64,000 nucleotides of DNA, taken from an uncultured Oscillospiraceae bacterium (GTDB lineage: Bacteria; Bacillota; Clostridia; Oscillospirales; Oscillospiraceae). The notes under the pieces were generated by a model that was not told the origin of the DNA, did not search any database, and was given only the letters and a program-made list of their open reading frames with translations. Made by a program: the position numbers and the translations under genes. The first letter of the stretch is position 1, and each line of letters opens with the position of its first letter. The stretch covers positions 15,939 through 79,938 of the forward strand of contig CAJUSE010000008.1 in assembly GCA_910588975.1 (NCBI GenBank), in the 5' to 3' direction. Positions 8,619 to 18,317 of the stretch are shown here, piece by piece.

Positions 8619-9428
8619 TCAAATTGCCATCTCATTCTTCCGCAGGGGCTGGGCAAAGGTGTCCAGGCAGTTCTGCAGGGTGAGCTGGAAGTCCTCCTGG
8701 TGGAAGTCCACCGCCTGGGTGGGGCAGGAGCGGGCACAGGAGCGGCACTTCAGGCAGGGCTCCCCCACCGCACGGGCCTTGCCGTCCTCCCCGATCTGGA
8801 GGACCCCCATGGGGCAGACCGAGACACAGGTGCCGCAGCCGGTACATTTCCCGGCCTCCACCTGGGGGCCGGCCACCTGGGACAGGTGAGCCCGGTGGTG
8901 CTGCAGGTACGCCCCGTCCCAGGGACGGAAGGGCACCTGCTCCCGGGGCAGCTCGCCGCCCCGGAGGGCCTTCTCCCGGAGCTGCTCGCCAAAGGACCTG
9001 GCCTGGGCCAGGTCCTGGGCGTTGGGCCGGCCGCCGGCGATCTGGTGGGAGAAGGAGTGCTCGCCCACAAAGGCCCCGGCCCCGATGGGCACAAAGCCCT
9101 GGGCCTTAGCAAGGTCGTAGAGCTCTGCCACCGCCTCGTCATAGTGGCGGTTGCCGTAGAGGCAGACCACGGCGGCCTTGGCGCCTCCGCCGTTCACCCC
9201 GGACAGCAGCATCTTCAGGGGCGGGGGCATGTGCCCGCCGTAGACCGGGCAGCCCAGCAGCACCAGGTCCTCGCTCCCGAAGGTGGGCACGTTGCCCATA
9301 AACTGCCCTCTGCCGGCGGGCAGGGTCAGGTCATAGACCACCGTCTCCCCGCCGATGCCCTGGGCCACAGCCTCCAGGGCCTTTCGGGTGGTGTGGGTGG
9401 GACTGAAACAGATCAGCGTAGTCTTCAT
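8619..9428 (-). CDS. EFR1-type flavodoxin/ferredoxin fusion (second of two)
   Basis: The 269-residue protein combines a flavodoxin-like domain (about residues 1-150) with a bacterial 2x[4Fe-4S] ferredoxin (about 185-240). Cluster ligands are Cys195, 198, 201 and 205, and Cys225, 228, 231 and 235. The FMN-site loop reads FSPTHTTRKA. Such proteins carry electrons in anaerobes; the partner enzymes are unknown. The ATG at 9428 follows AAAGGAG. It is 37 bases after the related gene at 9466-10239 and in the same direction, pointing to a tandem duplication. Residue similarity between the two is moderate rather than high. Confidence 0.88.
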   Translation of the reverse strand: MKTTLICFSPTHTTRKALEAVAQGIGGETVVYDLTLPAGRGQFMGNVPTFGSEDLVLLGCPVYGGHMPPPLKMLLSGVNGGGAKAAVVCLYGNRHYDEAVAELYDLAKAQGFVPIGAGAFVGEHSFSHQIAGGRPNAQDLAQARSFGEQLREKALRGGELPREQVPFRPWDGAYLQHHRAHLSQVAGPQVEAGKCTGCGTCVSVCPMGVLQIGEDGKARAVGEPCLKCRSCARSCPTQAVDFHQEDFQLTLQNCLDTFAQPLRKNEMAI

Positions 9429-9465
9429 GGTTTTCTCCTTTGGCATTCTGCTCTGGCAGGAGGGC

Positions 9466-10239
9466 TTAGAAGAAGAACTCGGGCTCCTGCCGCTGCTTGG
9501 TCAGATTATCCTCCAGCTTGGCCACCATGTCCAGGTACATAGGGTTGGAGAGTTTCCGGGCGTGGGTCGGGCAGGCCTTGACGCAGGCCATGCAATTGAT
9601 GCACTTGCTGCCGTCGGTCTTGGTGGGATCGGCGGCGTCGATGGCACCGGTGGGGCAGACGCCAACGCAGGTGCCGCAGCCTATGCAGCCCTCCTCCCCG
9701 GCGGGGTGAAAGGGCAGTTTCATCCCCTCCCGGTAGGGAAATTCGCCCCGGATGGTCAGCCCGGCAGGAATCTCCCCTGCCAATACCGGCCGCAGCTGCT
9801 CCACAAAACGGTCCAGCGCCTCCTCATCCTGGCCGTCGGGCCGTCCGGCGGCGATCTTGTCCGAAAAGCTGTGGGGAGCGATCCAGGCAGAGGCAGCCAC
9901 GCCACGGAAGCCCCGCTCCTCCAATAAGTTCTTCTCCTCCAGCAGGGCGTCATCAAAGTTCCGGTTGCCGTAGCACACAGTAAACACGGCCGGAGTGTTG
10001 GAGCCCCAGAGCCGGTCAAATATCCCCCCCTGGATGTCGGGCACCCGTCTGGTATAAACCGGGGTACCAAACACCACCAGGTCCGTTTCGGAGAACTGAT
10101 AGGACTTCTCCCGCACCTCGGGCCGGGTCAGGTCGATGCTCTCAAACTCAGCGGAGATTCGGCGGGCGATGCCCTCGGCGTAGTGCTTGGTGCCATTGGT
10201 AGGGCTAAAGTAAACTGCGTAGACCTTCTCAATTTTCAT
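9466..10239 (-). CDS. EFR1-type flavodoxin/ferredoxin fusion (first of two)
   Basis: 257 residues. The N-terminal flavodoxin-like domain has the phosphate-binding loop FSPTNGTKHYAEG (residues 11-23). The C-terminal two-cluster ferredoxin has Cys185, 188, 191 and 195, and Cys213, 216, 219 and 223. Predicted role: cytoplasmic electron carrier or flavin-linked reductase. The ATG at 10239 follows AGGAGG. It is the promoter-proximal gene of an EFR1-EFR1-acetyltransferase operon whose promoter carries the palindromic operator described below. The Rrf2 regulator gene diverges from it. Confidence 0.88.
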   Translation of the reverse strand: MKIEKVYAVYFSPTNGTKHYAEGIARRISAEFESIDLTRPEVREKSYQFSETDLVVFGTPVYTRRVPDIQGGIFDRLWGSNTPAVFTVCYGNRNFDDALLEEKNLLEERGFRGVAASAWIAPHSFSDKIAAGRPDGQDEEALDRFVEQLRPVLAGEIPAGLTIRGEFPYREGMKLPFHPAGEEGCIGCGTCVGVCPTGAIDAADPTKTDGSKCINCMACVKACPTHARKLSNPMYLDMVAKLEDNLTKQRQEPEFFF

Positions 10240-10280
10240 TCTGTCTTCCTCCTGATCAGATGTATTGATGTGACCAATAG

Positions 10281-10301
10281 CTGTAATTTTATTTATTACA
10301 G
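10281..10301. promoter_or_regulatory. Palindromic operator 1 of the redox cluster
   Basis: CTGTAAT-N7-ATTACAG, a perfect palindrome. It lies immediately downstream of the -10 box of the EFR1 operon promoter, with a 7-base gap, so it covers the predicted transcript start. A nearly identical site occurs at 11653-11673 in the same position relative to another promoter. Confidence 0.75.
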
Positions 10302-10308
10302 CAAAGCC

Positions 10309-10337
10309 AGTATAACACCATCTTGATATAATGTCAA
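10309..10337 (-). promoter_or_regulatory. Promoter of the EFR1 operon
   Basis: On the minus strand: TTGACA (10337-10332), 17-base spacer, TATACT (10314-10309). Near-consensus, so repression by a bound regulator is the likely mode of control. Confidence 0.8.
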
Positions 10338-10411
10338 TATTTACATCAAAAATTTTTTGTGATATAATGATCCCAGAAAGCAGGTGTTTTTACCTCATGG
10401 TATAATACCCT

Positions 10412-10440
10412 TTGCAAGGATTTTTACTTTGTGGTATCAT
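10412..10440 (+). promoter_or_regulatory. Promoter of the Rrf2 regulator gene
   Basis: TTGCAA (10412-10417), 17-base spacer, TATCAT (10435-10440). The promoter and spacer are nearly identical to those at 11818-11846, as described in the findings. A short inverted repeat TGATA-N6-TATCA follows at about 10443-10458. Confidence 0.65.
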
Positions 10441-10490
10441 ATTGATAAACAGCTATCACGCTTTTACTGTTCAAAGGAGGATAGAGCACT

Positions 10491-10961
10491 ATGCGTGTCA
10501 ATACAAAATGCTCTGTGGCCCTGCATTGTCTTGTCTTTGTAGCTATTCTGGGCGAAAAGAAAAAGGTGACGGGGGAAATGCTGGCCTCCAGCACCGGGAG
10601 CAACCCGGTCATCATCCGCAACATTTTAAGCGCTCTCCAGCGCTCCGGGTTCATCACTGTGGCCAGGGGGGTAGGTGGAGCCAAACTAAGCCGCCCGCCG
10701 GAGCAGATCTCCATTTGGGATGTGTATCAGGCCGTTGAAAACAGTGACCTGGAAAATCTCATTGGCATCCACCCCCATCCCTCCCCTCTCTGCCCGGTGG
10801 GCTGCCAGATCGACACCATCCTGGCCGGCCCCTACGAGGAGATCACCGGTGCCGTGCGGGAGCAGATGAAAAAAATCACCCTGAGCCAGCTCCTGGCCCG
10901 GTTCGATCCCTCCGTTGTAGAACGGCTTGCGGCCGGCAGGATGGAAGATAGCCAATCCTAA
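10491..10961 (+). CDS. Rrf2 family transcriptional regulator (YwnA-like)
   Basis: 156 residues. The N-terminal winged helix-turn-helix (about residues 8-65; SVALHCLVFVAIL, then SNPVIIRNILSALQRSGFI) and the wing GVGGAKLSRPPEQIS are typical of Rrf2 proteins. Only two cysteines occur in the sensor region, Cys101 and Cys105 (LCPVGC). That differs from the three-Cys Fe-S ligand set of IscR/NsrR and fits thiol-based YwnA-like sensors. The ATG at 10491 follows AAGGAGG. It sits between two transcription units that share the same operator, so it is the best candidate for the repressor binding there. The effector is unknown; thiol stress or electrophiles are a guess. Confidence 0.85.
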   Translation: MRVNTKCSVALHCLVFVAILGEKKKVTGEMLASSTGSNPVIIRNILSALQRSGFITVARGVGGAKLSRPPEQISIWDVYQAVENSDLENLIGIHPHPSPLCPVGCQIDTILAGPYEEITGAVREQMKKITLSQLLARFDPSVVERLAAGRMEDSQS

Positions 10962-10987
10962 ATGGACATAAAATGATTTTAATGTAC

Positions 10988-11028
10988 AACCCCCCACCCC
11001 AGAGCGCTGCTCCAGGGTGGGGGGTTCT
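10988..11028 (+). terminator. Terminator after the Rrf2 gene
   Basis: AACCCCCCACCC pairs with GGGTGGGGGGTT (ending 11026), followed by CTTT. The inner GAGC-GCT-GCTC extends the stem. It lies between convergent genes. Confidence 0.75.
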
Positions 11029-11061
11029 TTGATGGGACAGTGTTAAGTAAGGGGAAAGCGC

Positions 11062-11622
11062 TCACTTCTCCTGGTAGTAGGCGTCAATGATCCCACCCAT
11101 CACCTGATGGCTGTGCTTGAAGCCGTACTTGGCATAAAGAGAGGCTGCGTTATTCCCGTTGCTGACAAACACAAAGATCCACTTGGCATCAGGGATGCTC
11201 CGCAGCCACGCCATGGCCCGGTCCATCAGCTCCTTACCAATGCCCATGCCACGGTACTCGGGCAGGACGTAGAGGTTGTTCAGCTCTGCCAGCTTCACCG
11301 GTGTCTCCAGCCAATCGGGGTAGAAGCCCTTCCCCTCCCCCATGGGCGGGGCAGCGGCGACATCTTCTGCCTGGACCACCTCAGTGTTGACAAAGACGTA
11401 GCCGATGGGAGTATCGCCGTCAAAGGCCACGATGAGCTGCTTTTCCTCGGCCTTGGCAAAGCTGGGGCCCAGGCGGTTTTCAAATTTCATGTTCCCCAAA
11501 ATGGCCTTGTACTTGGGCACCTGGCTCATTTCGGCCTGATGGGCGTAGAGCTTGTCACTCAAGTCCTTGCAAATGGTCACGTCTCCCTGGGTCATGTCCT
11601 TATAAATGATATTCTTATTCAT
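11062..11622 (-). CDS. GNAT family N-acetyltransferase (paralogue B)
   Basis: 186 residues, MNKNIIYKDMTQGDVTICKD at the start, with LPEYRGMGIGKELMDRAM as the acetyl-CoA loop. Roughly seven residues in ten match the protein at 8028-8594, so the pair is a local duplication. The ATG at 11622 follows AGGAGG with 8-base spacing. This copy stands alone behind its own promoter (11681-11709) and operator (11653-11673). Those have the same geometry as the EFR1 operon promoter. Control is therefore predicted to be shared with the EFR1 proteins, and the substrate probably relates to the same stress, though it is unknown. Confidence 0.85.
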   Translation of the reverse strand: MNKNIIYKDMTQGDVTICKDLSDKLYAHQAEMSQVPKYKAILGNMKFENRLGPSFAKAEEKQLIVAFDGDTPIGYVFVNTEVVQAEDVAAAPPMGEGKGFYPDWLETPVKLAELNNLYVLPEYRGMGIGKELMDRAMAWLRSIPDAKWIFVFVSNGNNAASLYAKYGFKHSHQVMGGIIDAYYQEK

Positions 11623-11652
11623 TGCTGCTTCCTCCTGTTTTTATTTGATTTG

Positions 11653-11673
11653 TTGTAGTTTTATTTATTACAA
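11653..11673. promoter_or_regulatory. Palindromic operator 2 of the redox cluster
   Basis: TTGTAGT-N7-ATTACAA, with the same TTTATTT core as operator 1. The gap to the -10 box is again 7 bases. One arm position departs from perfect symmetry. Confidence 0.7.
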
Positions 11674-11680
11674 CACAGCC

Positions 11681-11709
11681 AGTATATCACTCGCCCGTTA
11701 TAGTGTCAA
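11681..11709 (-). promoter_or_regulatory. Promoter of acetyltransferase paralogue B
   Basis: Minus strand TTGACA (11709-11704), 17-base spacer, TATACT (11686-11681). The -35 and -10 boxes are identical to those at 10309-10337, and the flanks are also similar. Confidence 0.8.
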
Positions 11710-11817
11710 TAGTTATAACGAAATTTTTTTGGATATTTTTTCTGTGGGACATCCACCCTGTGCCGGTGCCACTGCCGCCTCCCCATCTGCGGCCTTGTCA
11801 GCCGGACAAAAAGTCCT

Positions 11818-11846
11818 TTGCAAGGGTTTTTGCTTTGTGATATACT
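11818..11846 (+). promoter_or_regulatory. Promoter of the PatB/MalY fusion gene
   Basis: TTGCAA (11818-11823), 17-base spacer, TATACT (11841-11846). The spacer closely matches that of the Rrf2 gene promoter. Confidence 0.65.
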
Positions 11847-11928
11847 CAAAAGTAGCAGGATAGGCTGGCCTGGGCCGCCCTGTCCAAATTCAGAAAGGAT
11901 GTGAGCGGGCATCTCCCTGCCCAAGTCC

Positions 11929-13716
11929 ATGAAATACGATTTCGAGAGCATCCCTGACCGCTCCGGCACCGGCAGCATGAAATGGGACAATCACAAGGTC
12001 ACCGACCCGGCCTACGTCCCCCTATCCACAGCGGACATGGAGTTCCCCACCGCCCCGCCCATCCGCCAGGCTCTCAGTGACCTGGCCGAAAACCGCATTC
12101 TGGGCTATGCCCGGCCCACCCCGGCCTACTTCGAGGCCGTTCAGGGCTGGATGAAGCGCCGCCACAGCTTTGACGTGAATAAGGAGTGGATCATCACCAC
12201 CCCCGGTGTGGTGGACGCACTGGCCATCCTGGTGGAGGCGACCACCAAGCCCGGTGATGGGGTCATCATCCTCACCCCCGCCTACTACCCCTTCGAGCTC
12301 TCCGTCATGGCCAAGAGCCGGAAGGTGATCCACAGCACCCTCATCGACAACGACGGCCACTACGAGATCGACTTCGCCGACCTGGAGGCCAAGGCCCGGA
12401 AGAAAAACGTCACCGCCCTCATGTTCTGCAACCCCCACAACCCCACCGGCCGGGTGTGGACCCGGGAGGAGCTGGGCAGGGTGGCCTCCATCTGCCTGCG
12501 CCACGGGGTGTTCATCATCGACGATGAGATCCACAACGACATTATCATGCCCGGCTACACCCATACCCTCATGGCCACCCTGGGGGAGAAGATTTTGGAC
12601 CACATCGCCGTCTGCACCGCTCCCAGCAAGACCTTCAACCTGGCGGGGCTCCAGTGCTCCAACATCATCATCCCCAACGCTGCTATTCGGGCTCGTGCCC
12701 TGTCCTGCTCCCTCATCAACATGAACCAGGGGCTGAACATCTTCGCCTACGAGGCCTGCATCGCCGCCTACACCCAGTGCGAGGACTGGCTGGAGGAGAT
12801 GCTCACCGTCATCCACGACAACGCCGAGTACGTCAAGGACTATCTCAATGAGCACTTCCCCCAGATCAAGGTCATCCCCCTGGAGGGCACCTATCTGCTG
12901 TGGCTGGATATGCGCCAGACCGGCCTGACCCACAAGGAGATGAAGCGCCTGCTGGAGGAAAACCACCTCTATCTGGACAACGGCGAGATGTTCGGCGACG
13001 CCGGCCGGGGCTATCAGCGCATCAACCTGGCCTGCGCCCGGCTGAGCCTGGAGCGGGCCATGGAGCGGTTCCGCTCTGGCATGGAGGCCGTCTATGCCCG
13101 GTGGGAGACGGAGGGCCGGCCCTACCACAAGACCCTGATCCCCGGGGACAAGCTGGAACACTTCGTCTACGATTCGGCTCAGGGCATGGACCGGGCCCTG
13201 ACCCCCAGCGACAAATCCACCCTGCTCATCTTCGGCACCACTTTGGACTCCCCGGTGACCAAGGCCCTGCTGACCCTGACCAGGGGGATGCTCCCCGGCC
13301 TGAAGCGACTGAACTGCCGGGTGAAATTCCTGATCCAGTCCCACCTGGACCAGGTGGCCCCGGCCCAGGCGGGCTGCCCCTTCGAGCTCATCGCCGACCC
13401 CCACAGCCGGCTCTATGACCTCTATAACGTCTTTGAGGCCGATGGGGTCATGAATATCATCGGGGACGACAAGCTGGTCCACCTGCTCATGGGCAGGGAC
13501 GTGAAAAAGTTCCTGCGCATCGACGCCTTCAGCCAGATGATCAGCACCTATCTGGATCCCGCCGACGGCCCCGCCGATCCCGATAACCGGCCCCTGCAGC
13601 TGCCCGCCTTTGTCTGCGTGGACGGAGACCTGACCGTTACATACAGCCATTACTGTTCCACCCTCAGCGGCCTGCCCAACCCCGCCGACATCCTCAAGGG
13701 CATCAAGGGAAACTGA
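11929..13716 (+). CDS. PatB/MalY-type PLP-dependent C-S lyase fused to a peroxiredoxin-like domain
   Basis: 595 residues, about 200 longer than the family norm. Residues 1-395 are a complete fold-type I aminotransferase-like C-S beta-lyase: substrate-side LSTADMEFP (32-40), TPGVVDAL (91-98), CNPHNP (167-172), DDEIH (198-202), and SKTFNLAGL with the PLP lysine at 234. Residues about 405-595 read as a thioredoxin/AhpC-like fold: GDKLEHFVYD, then STLLIFGTTL, FELIADPHSRLYDLYNVF, and LPAFVCVDGDLTV. The peroxidatic position (SPVT at 441-444) has no Cys. Lyase activity on cystathionine or related thioethers is expected. The tail is probably a binding or regulatory module. The ATG at 11929 has only a distant ribosome binding site (see the 5' hairpin finding). 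Confidence 0.85.
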   Translation: MKYDFESIPDRSGTGSMKWDNHKVTDPAYVPLSTADMEFPTAPPIRQALSDLAENRILGYARPTPAYFEAVQGWMKRRHSFDVNKEWIITTPGVVDALAILVEATTKPGDGVIILTPAYYPFELSVMAKSRKVIHSTLIDNDGHYEIDFADLEAKARKKNVTALMFCNPHNPTGRVWTREELGRVASICLRHGVFIIDDEIHNDIIMPGYTHTLMATLGEKILDHIAVCTAPSKTFNLAGLQCSNIIIPNAAIRARALSCSLINMNQGLNIFAYEACIAAYTQCEDWLEEMLTVIHDNAEYVKDYLNEHFPQIKVIPLEGTYLLWLDMRQTGLTHKEMKRLLEENHLYLDNGEMFGDAGRGYQRINLACARLSLERAMERFRSGMEAVYARWETEGRPYHKTLIPGDKLEHFVYDSAQGMDRALTPSDKSTLLIFGTTLDSPVTKALLTLTRGMLPGLKRLNCRVKFLIQSHLDQVAPAQAGCPFELIADPHSRLYDLYNVFEADGVMNIIGDDKLVHLLMGRDVKKFLRIDAFSQMISTYLDPADGPADPDNRPLQLPAFVCVDGDLTVTYSHYCSTLSGLPNPADILKGIKGN

Positions 13717-13736
13717 CCAAATATCCCCCCTCAACA

Positions 13737-13775
13737 AAAGCCATCCCCGGAGCAAATTGCTCCGGGGATGGCTTT
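13737..13775 (+). terminator. Terminator after the PatB/MalY fusion
   Basis: AAGCCATCCCCGGAGCAA and TTGCTCCGGGGATGGCTT form a long perfect stem ending in a short T tract. Confidence 0.8.
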
Positions 13776-13960
13776 GCTGTCACCCAACGCCACTCCCCCG
13801 CTCCCATAAACCGCCGTTTTCTCGCCGGTTCCCCCAAAACCAGAGTCCCTTCCCCCGTATTTGCAGCGTTATTTCCTCCTCCGATGAATATGTGTAAAAT
13901 TTAACAAAGTTTTGTGAAAGGTTTCACTATAATTCTTCATAAATATCAGGGGAAAATACC

Positions 13961-13989
13961 TTCATTTTTGGGTTCTTCTGTGCTATAAT
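13961..13989 (+). promoter_or_regulatory. Promoter of the atp operon
   Basis: TTCATT (13961-13966), 17-base spacer, TATAAT (13984-13989). The gene-free stretch 13717-14054 holds the terminator above, this promoter, and an AT-rich run around 13890-13960 with no other recognised feature. Confidence 0.55.
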
Positions 13990-14054
13990 ACCCTTTAGTA
14001 AGTCACTCGTGGCTCATTTCAGCCGGAAAGCCCGGCACAGACAACGAGGGAGGC

Positions 14055-14461
14055 ATGGCCTTGGAGGACCGGAAACTGGTGTTGCGAGAGACCGTGACCA
14101 TGGCGCTGGGACAAGCGCTCTGTGTGGCCGCCATGCTGGGCATCTTTGCCCTTCTGGGCCGGCTGGATGCCGCCGCCCTCCGGGGGGGCGTGCTGGGCGG
14201 ACTGCTTGCCACTGTCAATCACTTCTTCCTGGCTGTGGGGGTCATGATGGCCGCCCGGCAGGCCGGTGGGGAAAACATAAAGGGCGGCAAGGCCCTGGTC
14301 CAGTTTTCCTTTCTCATCCGGACGGCCCTGCTCTTCGTGGTGCTTTTCGCCCTGCTGAAAAGCGGGCTTTGCAATTTGTTTGCCCTGCTCCTGCCCCTGC
14401 TGTTCGTCAAGCCCATTCTGCTGCTGGAGCAATTCTTCCAAAAGGACGGTGACGCCAAGTC

Positions 14462-14465
<4 letters not shown>
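14055..14465 (+). CDS. atpI: ATP synthase subunit I-like membrane protein
   Basis: 136 residues with four predicted membrane helices (about residues 15-36, 42-64, 84-104, 107-125). Its place at the head of the operon identifies it as the AtpI-type protein, which helps c-ring assembly or ion handling. Sequence conservation in this family is weak, so the call leans on position. The ATG at 14055 is only 1-2 bases from GAGGGAGG; an in-frame TTG at 14061 has better spacing and could be the real start. The stop overlaps the atpB start (ATGA). Confidence 0.7.
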
Positions 14466-15666
<1,201 letters not shown>

Positions 15667-15703
15667 TGACTCCCTTTCGGAGCAAAGAAAGGAGTTGACG
15701 GGA

Positions 15704-16210
15704 ATGGCACAATTTGAAGCACTGGTCGGCGTCAACTTTTGGACGGCCCTTTTTGTGCTGCTCAATACCCTTGCCATTTACTTTGTTGCAAAGAAATATC
15801 TGACCGACCCCGTGATGAAGATCATCGCCCAGCGTCAGAAGGAGATCGACGACACCTACGGCGAGGCCGAGGCCGCCCGCAGCGAGGCTCTGTCCATGCG
15901 GGAGGAGTGCGAAAACCGCCTGGCCGGGGCCAGAGATGAGGCCTCCGAGATCGTCAGGACCGCCACCACCCGGGCCACCGCCCGGACCGAGGAAATGATG
16001 ATGACCGCCCGGGCCGAGGTCGTGGCCATGAAGACCAAGGCCGATGCCGAGATCGCCAGCGAGCGGCGCAAGGCCGCCGGTGAGCTCAAGAACGACATCT
16101 CGGAAATGGTGCTGGACATTGCCCAGCTTGTGGTGGAGAAGGAGATCGACCCCTCTGCCCACAAGGAGCTTATCGACGGGTTCATCGACCACATGGGTGA
16201 CGCCACATGA
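15704..16210 (+). CDS. atpF: F1Fo ATP synthase subunit b
   Basis: Peripheral stalk subunit, 168 residues. One N-terminal membrane helix (about residues 11-29, NFWTALFVLLNTLAIYF) leads into a long charged, alanine-rich coiled coil that reaches F1. The ATG at 15704 follows AAAGGAG; a TTG at 15695 is too close to it. The stop overlaps atpH (ATGA), so translation is coupled. Confidence 0.94.
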   Translation: MAQFEALVGVNFWTALFVLLNTLAIYFVAKKYLTDPVMKIIAQRQKEIDDTYGEAEAARSEALSMREECENRLAGARDEASEIVRTATTRATARTEEMMMTARAEVVAMKTKADAEIASERRKAAGELKNDISEMVLDIAQLVVEKEIDPSAHKELIDGFIDHMGDAT

Positions 16211-16734
16211 CGGCCCTGGAAAAGGAGTACGGCAACGGGCTGTACGAGCTGGCCCAGGAGGAGTCCTGCGCCGACGAGGTACTCCCCGCCCTGGAGCTGG
16301 CAGTGACCGTTTTCGGGGACAATCCCGACTACCTCCGTCTGGTCCAGAACCCGGCCATCGGCAAAGCCGAGCGGCTGGAGATGCTGGACCAGGCCTTCTC
16401 TGGCGCCCACCTCTATGTGCGCAACCTGCTCAAGCTGCTCTGCGAGCGCTCCGCTTTGAGCCTGTGCCCGGGCTGCCTGGAGCAGTTCAAGGCCCGCTAC
16501 TACACCGAGCGTGGCATCCTGCCTGTGGAGGCCGTCTCCGCCGTGGCCCTCACCGAGGAGCAGGAGAAGGCGCTGACCGACAAGCTCTCGGCCCAGCTGG
16601 GCAAGCACATTTTGCTGCGCAAGACCGTTGATCCCGCTGTATTGGGCGGGGTGAAGCTGCGCTATGAGGGCAAAGAGGTGGACGGCACCACTGCCGGCCG
16701 GCTGGAGGCCCTGCGCCGCAGGCTGACCCAGTAA
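16207..16734 (+). CDS. atpH: F1Fo ATP synthase subunit delta
   Basis: 175 residues. It connects the peripheral stalk to the top of F1. The C-terminal segment [23 protein letters not shown] is the conserved part of the delta/OSCP family; the N-terminal helical domain is more variable, as usual. It starts 4 bases inside atpF. Confidence 0.93.
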   Translation: MTALEKEYGNGLYELAQEESCADEVLPALELAVTVFGDNPDYLRLVQNPAIGKAERLEMLDQAFSGAHLYVRNLLKLLCERSALSLCPGCLEQFKARYYTERGILPVEAVSAVALTEEQEKALTDKLSAQLGKHILLRKTVDPAVLGGVKLRYEGKEVDGTTAGRLEALRRRLTQ

Positions 16735-16781
16735 GGGATGGCAAACAATTTATCCGGAACCATTGGAAAGCTGGTGAGACT

Positions 16782-18302
16782 ATGCAGTTAAGACCGGAAG
16801 ATATCAGCAAGATCATCAAAAGCCAGATCAAAAACTACGACAACAAGATCGAGAGCGCCGAGACGGGCACCGTCATCCTGGTGGGCGACGGCATCGCCCG
16901 GGCCTACGGCCTGGAGAAGTGCATGGCCAATGAGCTGGTGGAGTTCTCCAACGGCGAGTACGGCATGGCTCTGAACCTGGAGGAGGACAGCGTGGCCATC
17001 GTGCTGCTGGGCTCCGACGAGGGCATCAAGGAGGGCGACACCGTCAAGCGCACCGGCCAGGTGGTCAGCGTCCCCGTGGGCGAGGCCATGATCGGCCGTG
17101 TGGTCAACGCCCTGGGCCAGCCCATCGACGGCAAGGGCCCCATCGAGACCACCGAGACCCGGCCCATCGAGCGCAAGGCCCCCGGCATCATCCAGCGCAA
17201 GAGCGTCTCGGTCCCCCTGCAGACGGGCATCAAGGCCATCGACTCCATGATCCCCATCGGCCGGGGCCAACGGGAGCTCATCATTGGCGACCGCCAGACC
17301 GGCAAGACGGTCATCGCCACCGACACCATCATCAACCAGAAGGGCAAGGACGTGATCTGCATCTACGTGGCCATCGGGCAGAAGCGCTCCACCGTGGCCC
17401 AGCTGGTGGAGACTCTGACCCTATCCGGCGCCATGGACTACACCATCGTGGTCTCGGCCTCGGCCTCCGAGCTCTCCCCGGTGCAGTATATCGCCCCCTA
17501 CTCGGGCTGCGCCATGGGTGAGTACTTCATGGAGCAGGGCAAGGACGTGCTCATCATCTACGATGACCTCTCCAAGCACGCCGTGGCCTACCGGGCCCTG
17601 TCCCTGCTCATCCGCCGCCCCCCTGGACGGGAGGCCTACCCCGGCGACGTGTTCTACCTCCACTCCCGCCTTCTGGAGCGGGCCGCCCGGATGGCCCCCG
17701 AGTACGGCGGCGGCAGCCTCACCGCCCTGCCCATCATCGAGACCCAGGCCGGTGACGTGTCGGCCTACATCCCCACCAACGTCATCTCCATCACCGACGG
17801 CCAGATCTTCCTGGAGAGCGAGCTGTTCCACTCCGGCATCATGCCCGCCGTCAACCCGGGCATCTCGGTGTCCCGAGTGGGCGGCAGCGCCCAGATCAAG
17901 GCCATGAAGAAGGTGGCCGGCACCCTGAAGCTGGCCTACTCCCAGTACCGGGAGCTTCAGTCCTTCTCCCAGTTCGGCTCCGATCTGGACGCCGACACCA
18001 AGCGCCGTCTGGCCCAGGGCGAGCGGATCGTGGAGGTCCTCAAGCAGGACCGCAACGCCCCCGTGCCTGTGGAGAAGCAGGTGTGCATCCTCTACGCCGT
18101 CATCAACGACTATCTGGTGGATGTGCCCCTGGAGCTGATCCCCGCCTACGAGCAGGAGCTCTATGAGGATCTGGACAACCTCCACGACGGGGATGTCCTC
18201 GCCCCCATCCGGAACACCGGGGATCTGTCGGAGGAGACCACCGAGGCTTTGAAGAAGGCCCTGAGCGAGTTCACCGACCGGTTCCTGAAGTCCCATGCGT
18301 AA
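16782..18302 (+). CDS. atpA: F1Fo ATP synthase subunit alpha
   Basis: Non-catalytic F1 subunit of 506 residues, the usual length. Walker A GDRQTGKT is present, as are the [20 protein letters not shown] region and [18 protein letters not shown]. The N-terminus ([19 protein letters not shown]) begins with the stalk-binding helix. A 47-base gap follows atpH. All expected landmarks are intact. Confidence 0.97.
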   Translation: MQLRPEDISKIIKSQIKNYDNKIESAETGTVILVGDGIARAYGLEKCMANELVEFSNGEYGMALNLEEDSVAIVLLGSDEGIKEGDTVKRTGQVVSVPVGEAMIGRVVNALGQPIDGKGPIETTETRPIERKAPGIIQRKSVSVPLQTGIKAIDSMIPIGRGQRELIIGDRQTGKTVIATDTIINQKGKDVICIYVAIGQKRSTVAQLVETLTLSGAMDYTIVVSASASELSPVQYIAPYSGCAMGEYFMEQGKDVLIIYDDLSKHAVAYRALSLLIRRPPGREAYPGDVFYLHSRLLERAARMAPEYGGGSLTALPIIETQAGDVSAYIPTNVISITDGQIFLESELFHSGIMPAVNPGISVSRVGGSAQIKAMKKVAGTLKLAYSQYRELQSFSQFGSDLDADTKRRLAQGERIVEVLKQDRNAPVPVEKQVCILYAVINDYLVDVPLELIPAYEQELYEDLDNLHDGDVLAPIRNTGDLSEETTEALKKALSEFTDRFLKSHA

Positions 18303-18317
18303 AGGAGGGATCGCCCC

